Origin: Erwinia tracheiphila
GTDB lineage: Bacteria > Pseudomonadota > Gammaproteobacteria > Enterobacterales > Enterobacteriaceae
Assembly: GCF_021365465.1 (NCBI RefSeq)
Contig: NZ_CP089932.1
Span: 744,001 to 808,000 of the forward strand
Direction: 5' to 3'
DNA length: 64,000 bases
In this document: positions 57,298 to 64,000 of the stretch, one piece after another
Numbering within the stretch: position 1 is the stretch's first letter
Layout: each line of letters opens with the position of its first letter
Translations under genes and position numbers: made by a program
The notes under the pieces: generated by a model
What the model was told of the DNA's origin: nothing
Database searches by the model: none
Seen by the model: only the letters and a program-made list of their open reading frames with translations

Positions 57298-58799
57298 TCA
57301 GATGTGCCAGACATTGCTGTTGTCTGACCAGGTGTAATTTTCTAACTGAGTGCGGTTGAAATCGACGGAGTAGCTGGCCTGCTCTCCGCCAGAGATGTTG
57401 CTAATTATACCTTCCGTTATCTTGCCGCCTTTATCGCGCCATGTCCCGATAAGCGCGTAATCTCCAGCCTTTTTTCCACCCGCAGCCAGATGGCATCCAG
57501 GATCGCCTTACCTAAAATCACTTTTCCGCTATTCAGGGTTAGCCGTGTATCAGATGCGGGTTTCATCATCAGCGTGGTTACCCACAGGCCGCGATCACGG
57601 GTCTGGAAGAAATCGCAGACTTTTTGTAAACGGGAAACGCTTACCGGGGCATGTTTGATAATGGCATCCACCAGATGAGCATTACCCACAAGGCTTTCCG
57701 GCTGAGAAAAGGTTTCCCTGTAATCACTTTTCAACAAATTAATATAGGGTTTCCCTTCGCTAAAGCTGGATATATCCATCCTCAGACCATTGGCAATCTG
57801 CGCATCCATCATTGCGGCTAGTGCAGGCACATCCTGTGGCATTGCTTTCAGTTTATGCGCTATGCGGGCAAAAATAAGCGTCCTGTTGTCACTTTGCCAC
57901 GGCGTCTTTTTCTGTTGCCTCAGTTCAATAATCAGTGCATCAGTTGCGCTGCTGTCGGCATCAATTTCAATAAGATATTTTGCCAGCTCAATACGTTGAT
58001 AATTGGATGTAAAGCGCGTCAGATTTGCTTCAGCAAACTGGTGTGCGCGGTTTTCATCAAACAGCTTAACGTTGGCAAAGGCATACATCAGGATATTTTC
58101 ATCGTAGCTATTGGTGCCGTCATTGAGCATTTTCAGGGTGAAGGGCAGGAGGGCGCGATCATTGCTCATTGCCTCAAGCACGGCCACTTTTTTATTATTG
58201 TTGTATTCATTGCTGGATAAAATCTCGGTGATTTTCTTACCAGTATCGTCAGCTATCGGTATTACTCTGCCTAAAAAGCTGCGGCTTGCGGTAATCAGAT
58301 TCAGCGCATCTCTGAACCGATCATCATCCGACGCGGGATTAACAATAATCGACATAATGCGCTGTTTTTCACCTTCGTTCAGTTCCAGACGACTGGCACC
58401 GTGTCGCGCACTGTCACGGGCGTAGCGCAAACTGAGCGAATCCAGCAGGGCATCTGTTCGCAGATTATCCAGAATTTTGTGGCGCTCGCTATTATTGTCA
58501 TCAAAACGTAACCCGTTGTGCATGGTGTCGGTGTAATAAATCGTAAGTTGTCGGGTGAGTCCGTTCAGCCTGACAAAGTCTGTTACCGCAAGGGTCACTG
58601 CCAGCGCACTGACGATGGCCAGCAGCCCGGCGCGCGCGTGGTTAAGAACTGCCATGGTTTTAGTGATAGCGTTTTCAGTGATTTCAGCTTTGGCATTGTC
58701 AATTTTGTTGCTGACCTGCTGTAGCAGATGCCGATTTTCTTCACGCAGTTTTTCCAGTTCGGCTTTGTGCTGCCGGGCATCGCGTTCGATGAGCAGCAT
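57298..58799 (-). pseudogene. Membrane-anchored helical-repeat protein, frameshifted near the 3' end
   Basis: The protein starts at ATG 58799 (MLLIERDARQHKAELEKLRE) after AAGGA, 7 bp upstream; ATGs at 58817 and 58838 are alternatives. Residues 1-40 form a coiled coil, about 50-75 a membrane segment (ARAGLLAIVSALAVTLAV), and the rest is all-helical and HEAT-like. The frame ends at 57417 after RLEITRLSG. Shifting one base at the six-T run 57470-57475 gives AGDYALIGTWRDKGGKITEG, then ISGGEQASYSVDF, and a stop at 57298. This looks like the true C-terminus, so a homopolymer frameshift is likely. I do not recognise the family. Confidence 0.65.
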
Positions 58800-58978
58800 T
58801 GTTAAATCCTTTTCCATCGTTTTCTCACAAAAAATCATTCACGTTTGATGGCGAATGATAATGCAGGCTGATCGGAGGAGGTGCAAACTCAGTCACCAGC
58901 CCGAAAGAGGAAAATATAACCGGATAAATATGAAGAAAAAGTGAAATTTATTAATTTATTGTATTTTTCATACAAGTA

Positions 58979-59559
58979 ATGGACGCAAGTTTAATTGCGA
59001 TAGCAACAATATTCGGTGCGCTGGTGCTGGGTGCAATGAGTGCTGGTCCTGGCTTTGTTTTCGTCGCGTGCACCGCTGTGACCTCTGCCCGCCTCGCAGG
59101 AGTGGGGCCGCTTTGGTCATGGCGCTGGGATCGCTGATTATCTCATCGATAGCCTTATCAGACCTGCACACTTTGCTGTCAGCGGTGTCGTGGTTGTGGC
59201 TGGCGGTTAAAATATTTCGGGGAGCAAAACAGCCATTAGTCCACGATAGCGAGTCCGCCAGTGGTCAGCTTTTTCTCCGGGCATTTCTTATCGCTCTGGG
59301 GACACAACTCAGTAATCCAAAAACAGCCGTGGTATTTGCCGGGATTTTTGCGGCACTGCTGCCTGTTTATATTCCGCCGTTTATGTACGTCATTTTGCCC
59401 CTTACTTCAATGCTGGTTGATGGGCTATGGTACGCTTTCGTTGCCTGTGTGCTTTCAGCGTCCAGATCCCGTCGGCCCTGTCTTCGCCATAAGACCTTTT
59501 TTGACAGGCTGGGTGGAGGGGTAATGGCACTGTTGGGGATCAAGTTGATTGCTAAATAA
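58979..59559 (+). pseudogene. LysE/RhtB-family exporter pseudogene
   Basis: The first frame, from ATG 58979, gives IAIATIFGALVLGAMSAGPG and VFVACTAVTSARLAGVG, the family N-terminus. A shift near 59103 moves to GAALVMALGSLIISSIALSD and LHTLLSAVSWLWLAVKIF. That runs straight into RGAKQPL, so the family segment after KIFGGAY is missing. The C-terminal part (QLSNPKTAVVFAGIFAALLP) is intact. One frameshift and one internal deletion make it non-functional. Confidence 0.83.
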
Positions 59560-59642
59560 AGGCAGGTCGTAATCTTAACAGCACCTTCAGAGAGGCTTTG
59601 CAGGCTTGTGAGGGTGCAGTTGATCGCGATGGCTTCACGCCG

Positions 59643-60143
59643 TTAAGAAATAAATTGCTTGCTCTGCTTTAACACAAGATCGCAGGCTTTAGTTTTCACC
59701 TTTTTACCCAGATCGGTATTACTCAGTGCGCGGAGATTGATTTGCTGGTTGTTGCCGGTATTAAGGAGTCCCGCCAGTCCCTGCTTGTAATCGGTCGTTT
59801 CCTGTACTTTTTGCGGCTCGTCCAGTCTAAGCTTACTCATTAATTGCTCTTTCACTGCACTGACTTTGTTATCTACCACATTGTTTTTCAAGCAGTACTG
59901 CAAAACGCCTGCGGCATTTGTCATGCTGCTGGCACTCAGTGTCTGATTGCCGCCGTTAAGCAGGCTGGTAAGTGAAGCCATCGACGAACCTGCCTGGCTG
60001 CTGGATGTGCCCGATGTGACATTCTGACTCAGTGAATTCGCCGCGTTACTTAACTGATCCTGCCAGCTCGCCGCAGAGGCCACACCCGTGAAAAACGAAG
60101 TGGAAACCGTCAGCGCCAGAATTATTTTCACTGCTTTTTTCAT
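59643..60143 (-). CDS. yjjA: DUF2501 periplasmic protein YjjA
   Basis: The 166-residue protein has a cleavable signal peptide (MKKAVKIILALTVSTSFFTG, cleavage after ASA near residue 24). A Ser/Asn-rich stretch (SGTSSSQAGSSMASLTSLLN) is followed by a conserved region with Cys in AGVLQYCLKNNVVD and KTKACDLVLKQ, probably a disulfide. It matches YjjA (DUF2501) of enterobacteria. Function unknown. Confidence 0.88.
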   Translation of the reverse strand: MKKAVKIILALTVSTSFFTGVASAASWQDQLSNAANSLSQNVTSGTSSSQAGSSMASLTSLLNGGNQTLSASSMTNAAGVLQYCLKNNVVDNKVSAVKEQLMSKLRLDEPQKVQETTDYKQGLAGLLNTGNNQQINLRALSNTDLGKKVKTKACDLVLKQSKQFIS

Positions 60144-60540
60144 GTAGCTGCCCTTTGTAAAGTTATCATGTGTAGCGTTACTTCCTCATGCACCTGTCGC
60201 TGTAGTGGGACTGTGTGCTTTTTAATGAGTTCCCCCAACAAGCGAAATGGTCATTATATGGATTTTTTTAAGACTAATCTTGGTGGTATGCATCGTGTTT
60301 TCACAGGTTGTGCGGGATGTCAGAAAAAAGTGTTGGCATAAAAGATGTTTCAGCAGTCTATTGCCAGACTAGGGAAGAATGGAGGCTGTGCTTATTTCAC
60401 ATTAACACTGGTGCAAAGAACATCCCGCTATCAACGCATTGGTGCCGATTTTTTCAGCACTTACGCTATGGCAGACGGATAGTTGTTGCGGAAGCAGGGA
60501 GCAACGGTATAATCCACAACGTTTCCGCATCCCCTTCAGT
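60144..60540. other. yjjA-leuX intergenic region
   Basis: I see no gene in these 397 bp. A short frame at 60308-60562 has no family features and runs into the tRNA. The left side should hold the yjjA promoter, and the right side holds the leuX promoter listed separately. Confidence 0.6.
60486..60513 (+). promoter_or_regulatory. leuX promoter
   Basis: TTGCGG (60486-60491) and a perfect TATAAT (60508-60513) are spaced by 16 bp and end 27 bp before the tRNA. This suits a strong constitutive tRNA promoter. Confidence 0.78.
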
Positions 60541-60625
60541 GCCGAAGTGGCGAAATCGGTAGACGCAGTTGATTCAAAATCAACCGTAGAAATACGTGCC
60601 GGTTCGAGTCCGGCCTTCGGCACCA
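60541..60625 (+). tRNA. leuX: tRNA-Leu(CAA)
   Basis: The 85-nt gene with encoded CCA has anticodon CAA in GATTCAAAATC, and appears identical to E. coli leuX as I recall it. The acceptor stem GCCGAAG/CTTCGGC is perfect. leuX is a classical integration site, and a P4-type integrase gene follows 189 bp downstream, so the tRNA 3' half should be one attachment site. The second attachment site was not found before the window's end. Confidence 0.97.
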
Positions 60626-60642
60626 TAAAAAGCTTTTTTCAA

Positions 60643-60722
60643 GTCTACTAACGTCTACTTTAGTCCACAAAAACAGTATGTTAAGCGAGTTTCTGACTTG
60701 GCTTAGTCTGTTCACGTCTACT
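60643..60722 (+). repeat. GTCTACT repeats between leuX and integrase
   Basis: The heptamer GTCTACT occurs at 60643-60649, 60653-60659 and 60716-60722, with a related AGTCCAC at 60662-60668. Short repeats beside a tRNA attachment site are typical integrase arm-binding sites. The role is inferred from position only. Confidence 0.5.
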
Positions 60723-60814
60723 CAATTCCTTGAACATATACCAACCGATGATGGTATAACTGGTGGTATCTTCGGTTCGATTGATTTTGATACCAACAGC
60801 GGAGGTATCAACTG

Positions 60815-62062
60815 ATGGCACTCACTGATATCAAAGTTAGGACTACCAAGCCCTCCGACAAACCTTTCAAACTCACAGATGGGCAGGGTATGCACCTGCT
60901 GATCAACCCCAATGGTTCAAAATACTGGCGACTCCAATACCGTTTCGATGGCAAACAGAAAGTTTTAGCATTGGGTGTTTATCCAATGGTCTCTCTTGGT
61001 GAAGCTCGCAGGAAACGAGATGAGGCCAAAAAGTTGGTATCTGTTGGTATTGATCCTTCTGAGAAGAAAAAAGCCGACAAGATCGAGCAAAGTGAAGCCC
61101 TGACATTCGAGGCTGTCGCAAGGGACTGGCATACTGCCTGTAAAAGGAAATGGTCTGATTCCCACAGCGAGAGAGTTCTAAAAAGCATGGAAGATGGTCT
61201 CTTTACTACTATTGGTAAAAGAAAAATATCCGAGCTTAATACCAGAGATCTTCTTGCCCCTATCAAGGCTGTTGAAGCTTCCGGGCGACTGGAAGTTGCT
61301 TCCCGACTACAGCAAAGGACAACGGCAGTAATGCGATATGCTGTCCAGAACGGGCTGATAGATTACAACCCTGCTCAGGAGATGGCAGGAGCTATTGCTG
61401 TAGCCAAAAGAATCCACAGGCCAGCTTTGCCATTCGAACGATTTTCAGAACTCTTAGAACGAATTGATAACTTCAAAGGTAGGAAACTCACGAAGTTAGC
61501 CGTAAAGCTGACATTGCTCATTTTTATCCGTTCCAGTGAACTCCGATTCGCAAGATGGTCGGAGATCGACTTTGAAAATGCGATGTGGACTATCCCTGGA
61601 GAACGCGAGCCATTGCCAGGAGTCAAACATTCCCATCGAGGTTCAAAAATGAAGACCCCACACCTCGTGCCGTTAAGTCGTCAGGCTTTAGAACTTCTAA
61701 AAGCCATCAGAGAAATCAGCTGCGAATGCGACCTTGTATTCATTGGCGATCATGATTTCAGAAAACCTATGAGCGAAAACACAGTGAACAAGGCGCTCAG
61801 GTCGATGGGTTATGACACAACCGTTGAGGTATGTGGGCATGGATTCAGGGCGATGGCTTGTAGTGCCTTAATCGAATCGGGAAAATGGTCAAGGGATGCT
61901 GTTGAACGGCAGATGAGCCACCAAGAGCGAAACTCCGTTCGTGCGGCCTACATTCATAAAGCAGAACACCTCGATGAGAGAAGGCTTATGTTGCAGTGGT
62001 GGGCTGATTATCTTGATGAAACAACTAAGAAAAGAATTGCACCTTTTGACTTTGATAACTAA
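60815..62062 (+). CDS. P4-type tyrosine-recombinase integrase
   Basis: The 415-residue protein has an N-terminal arm-binding domain (DUF4102: MALTDIKVRTTKPSDKPFKL, LALGVYPMVSLGEARRKRD). A core-binding helical domain follows, then the catalytic domain with Arg in IRSSELRFARW, H-x-x-R in CGHGFRAMACS, a second His in RQMSHQERNS and the nucleophile Tyr in RAAYIHKAEHLDER. It is intact and similar to IntB-type enzymes at leuX. It marks the start of a genomic island that extends past the window. Confidence 0.94.
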   Translation: MALTDIKVRTTKPSDKPFKLTDGQGMHLLINPNGSKYWRLQYRFDGKQKVLALGVYPMVSLGEARRKRDEAKKLVSVGIDPSEKKKADKIEQSEALTFEAVARDWHTACKRKWSDSHSERVLKSMEDGLFTTIGKRKISELNTRDLLAPIKAVEASGRLEVASRLQQRTTAVMRYAVQNGLIDYNPAQEMAGAIAVAKRIHRPALPFERFSELLERIDNFKGRKLTKLAVKLTLLIFIRSSELRFARWSEIDFENAMWTIPGEREPLPGVKHSHRGSKMKTPHLVPLSRQALELLKAIREISCECDLVFIGDHDFRKPMSENTVNKALRSMGYDTTVEVCGHGFRAMACSALIESGKWSRDAVERQMSHQERNSVRAAYIHKAEHLDERRLMLQWWADYLDETTKKRIAPFDFDN

Positions 62063-62077
62063 CTGATTATTATAAAT

Positions 62078-62121
62078 AAAATGGCGTATTCAATAACCAA
62101 TTGAGACGCCATTTTTTTTTT
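62078..62121 (+). terminator. Integrase terminator
   Basis: AAATGGCGT (62078-62086) pairs with ACGCCATTT (62106-62114), and a run of T residues follows. A strong intrinsic terminator just after the integrase. Confidence 0.85.
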
Positions 62122-62172
62122 GCGATTTATGTGCTATTACGAAGTAATACTTTTTACAACGGAGTGGCATTA

Positions 62173-63042
62173 ATGAAATCTTGGGTAAAAATGAATAGTT
62201 GGACATCAGAAGACACCAAAGCAGTGAAAACGTGGTTTGATTTGGACAAATATCGAGAGTTTGAAAACATTTCTATTAATATGCTTTACCATGAAATATG
62301 GGCGAGAACGTATTTCTTCAAACCAGTAATAGAAGAAGGAATGCAGAAAACGGTAATGAAAAATTATATGCAGATATTGGATGGTGATCCTTTTCTTATC
62401 AAAGAGAAGCACTTAAATTATATGGATGCCGAAAATAAATTATATCAACCCCCATACTTTTTTATTACTACAGTTGATCGAATAGCAAATATCAGTTTTG
62501 CTTGTATGAGAAAGGCTTTATTCATAAGAGCAAATACAGAGCAATATAAAATAGATTCCACTATTGAAAATGAATATATTTCCGAAAAAATCCCTGAACA
62601 GTTTCCTACTACGATTATGTTAGAAATCGATCTTGCGGGTGGAAGCGATGATGAGATAGCTGAGGCCCTGCGAGTATCATTACCACAATGGCGAAAAGTA
62701 AAAGGCGTTAAACCGGCACCACTTGATGCAGTCAGATTTGGTTATGGAGCAATAAAAAAATTAATTAGCTATCGAATAATCCCTATGCTTGATTTGCTCG
62801 CATGGTCAGAACGAAAAAAAGTACTTCTGTCTGATGACAGACTATCTCGATTACTATACACGGATGAAGATGATGATAAGGCGATTCGCCAAGGATATCA
62901 TATAAGAGATGCTGATCGGCCTTTCGCAATGAAAACTGTAGAAATTGATTTTTTAAGACAATTTAACTTTTTTATTAATAAAAATCAGCATGTTAAAGAA
63001 ATGAGGGTTTCGGATGTTATGAAACTGTCAGATACTGATTGA
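62173..63042 (+). CDS. Island protein of the DUF6387 type
   Basis: The 289-residue protein starts at ATG 62173, eight bases after GGAG; the upstream frame reads through the integrase terminator. It begins MKSWVKMNSWTSEDTKAVKT. It contains PTTIMLEIDLAGGSDDEIAE, LRVSLPQWRKVKGVKPAP and KKLISYRIIPMLDLLAWSER. I recall this as the DUF6387 family, found next to integrases in enterobacterial islands. Function is unknown. The DNA is AT-rich compared with the core genes. Its last codons contain a 25-bp sequence repeated at the end of the window. Confidence 0.7.
   Translation: MKSWVKMNSWTSEDTKAVKTWFDLDKYREFENISINMLYHEIWARTYFFKPVIEEGMQKTVMKNYMQILDGDPFLIKEKHLNYMDAENKLYQPPYFFITTVDRIANISFACMRKALFIRANTEQYKIDSTIENEYISEKIPEQFPTTIMLEIDLAGGSDDEIAEALRVSLPQWRKVKGVKPAPLDAVRFGYGAIKKLISYRIIPMLDLLAWSERKKVLLSDDRLSRLLYTDEDDDKAIRQGYHIRDADRPFAMKTVEIDFLRQFNFFINKNQHVKEMRVSDVMKLSDTD
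63002..63026 (+). repeat. 25-bp direct repeat, first copy
   Basis: TGAGGGTTTCGG followed by ATGTTATGAAACT occurs here, at the 3' end of the DUF6387-like gene, and again at 63975-63999. The second copy is not in a recognisable gene within the window. Confidence 0.85.
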
Positions 63043-63275
63043 TTATATTGCAATGGTTGATGAGTATATTTTAAGAAAGAGTTTACTGAAAATAGAGGTT
63101 TATTATTATTTAAAATGCGGTAACGATTATGCGAAATATGACAATTTTCCCAAAATATGATTGTGCTATAATATAAAAGCACAACGTTTCCCATTTTGGG
63201 AAGAAATGAAGAATGCCAGATTAGACAATATATACAGCACATAATTGATATAATGTCAGGAAAAATCTGACAGTA

Positions 63276-63303
63276 AAGAGGCTAATCTATAGCCTCTTTT
63301 TAA
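63276..63303. terminator. Bidirectional terminator
   Basis: AAAGAGGCT (63275-63283) pairs with AGCCTCTTT (63291-63299), followed by TTTAATTTTG on the forward strand. It ends the DUF6387-like transcript. Read in reverse it overlaps the last codons of the 141-residue gene. Confidence 0.75.
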
Positions 63304-63712
63304 TTTTGTTTAGAGCTTTTCTGTTATGAATTTTGGATTCGATTATATTTTTTTCTCTTTTAGCAGTGTGTAAGTTATTTAATGTAATGAATTTTTTTGT
63401 CAGATCTTGATAGTTTTCTGTGAATATATTTTCAGATATAGCAAATGAATTATCTTCCTGTTTTGTTAAAATTTCTTTGCCGAGCATATAACTAATTAAA
63501 GAGGTTGTTTCATCTGGTATTATCGTTTTTCGCTCACTTATATCATCAATTAGAAATTGTAAGAAATCAAGATATTCTCGTGGTGTTAGATTATATAGAT
63601 ATTTATCATAGAATTCATAACTACCAAGTTTGATTAATTCACTTTTGAAAAGATGCTCATTACTATAATAATACACTCTAATGTGGTCGATGTTCTCTTT
63701 AATATTAATCAT
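63287..63712 (-). CDS. Hypothetical island protein, 141 residues
   Basis: I do not recognise it. It begins MINIKENIDHIRVYYYSNEH, is mostly helical by composition, very AT-rich in codon use, and ends with a basic Lys/Arg tail (KIHNRKALNKIKKRL). It has no signal peptide or membrane segment. The GC content and the position beyond the integrase make it island cargo. It faces the DUF6387-like gene across a shared terminator. Confidence 0.6.
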   Translation of the reverse strand: MINIKENIDHIRVYYYSNEHLFKSELIKLGSYEFYDKYLYNLTPREYLDFLQFLIDDISERKTIIPDETTSLISYMLGKEILTKQEDNSFAISENIFTENYQDLTKKFITLNNLHTAKREKNIIESKIHNRKALNKIKKRL

Positions 63713-63974
63713 TTTGGGGCCCTTAAGAATTATTGTTATAATAAAATAACATGTAAAAGCTATTATGCAATAGAATTTAGAAGGTTTTTATTATAAAAAT
63801 AAATTTTTCAAGTTAACTGCTTATTGATGAAAAATACATAATTAGATGCTACCTTAATACGCAATTGAACAGATAGTTATCTTCTCTAAGCTCAAATCTA
63901 GTGAGTAAAGGCTTTCGATCTTGTGAAAATTTAGGTGCATGAAAGAACCGTTTTCTACCTGTAGCCTATTGATG
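63713..63974. other. AT-rich island intergenic DNA
   Basis: No gene is supported up to the repeat that ends the window. The left part should carry the promoter of the 141-residue gene (AT-rich, no single clear site). Confidence 0.5.
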
Positions 63975-63999
63975 TGAGGGTTTCGGATGTTATGAAACT
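63975..63999 (+). repeat. 25-bp direct repeat, second copy
   Basis: Exact copy of 63002-63026, 973 bp downstream. The sequence beyond it is outside the window. Confidence 0.85.
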
Positions 64000-64000
64000 C

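Noticed and set aside
60308..60562. Short forward frame before leuX
   Set aside because: It runs into the tRNA gene, spans the leuX promoter and has no recognisable features.

Overview
The window is a gammaproteobacterial, almost certainly enterobacterial, chromosome segment. Housekeeping proteins match E. coli proteins nearly residue for residue (FtsH, InfB, TruB, Pnp, ValS, PepA) and gene order matches E. coli over long blocks. MiaE, the extra kup and OtsA-like genes, the many insertion sequences and the several small degraded genes point away from E. coli. They suggest an Erwinia/Pantoea-type genome in an early, IS-driven phase of decay, such as a recently host-restricted symbiont. The genus is inference from content and was not tested against a database.

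Layout. 1-19.6 kb is the block corresponding to E. coli minute 71: yhbY (partial), rlmE-ftsH, [IS110], folP-glmM, secG, tRNA-Leu(GAG), tRNA-fMet, rimP-nusA-infB-rbfA-truB-rpsO-pnp, nlpI-yrbN-deaD. argG and yhbX are missing between the two tRNAs. 19.66-21.5 kb is a nest of dead elements: an IS110 copy interrupted by an IS200-type element and truncated against an IS5-family remnant, where E. coli has mtr and yhbW. 21.5-28.2 kb carries ubiV-ubiU / ubiT-yhbS / yhbQ / yhbP and then nrdG-nrdD, so O2-independent ubiquinone synthesis genes sit beside the anaerobic ribonucleotide reductase. 28.4-34.8 kb holds a SWIM/SNF2 helicase, treC (without treB or treR), ridA and pyrI-pyrB. 34.9-39.2 kb is accessory DNA: IS200-type element, four small unknown genes, an IS3-family element and a broken P2-type gpA. 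39.2-42.8 kb is a divergent pair, kup and a trehalose-phosphate-synthase homologue that has lost its ligand-binding residues. 42.9-55.7 kb is argI, rraB, miaE, [IS1], a phosphatase pseudogene, yjgM, a diphtheria-toxin/PARP-type ADP-ribosyltransferase-like gene, valS-holC-pepA and lptF-lptG. 55.7-60.2 kb has yjiN, a frameshifted membrane protein, a LysE pseudogene and yjjA. 60.5 kb to the end is tRNA leuX with a P4-type integrase and AT-rich island genes.

The most interesting items are the OtsA-like pseudoenzyme beside kup, the orphan ADP-ribosyltransferase-like gene, unknown genes in the position of the P2 cargo hotspot downstream of gpA, two IS110 copies sharing the same inactivating lesions, a tRNA-Leu acceptor-stem mismatch, and a pair of NrdR-box-like sites at nrdD.
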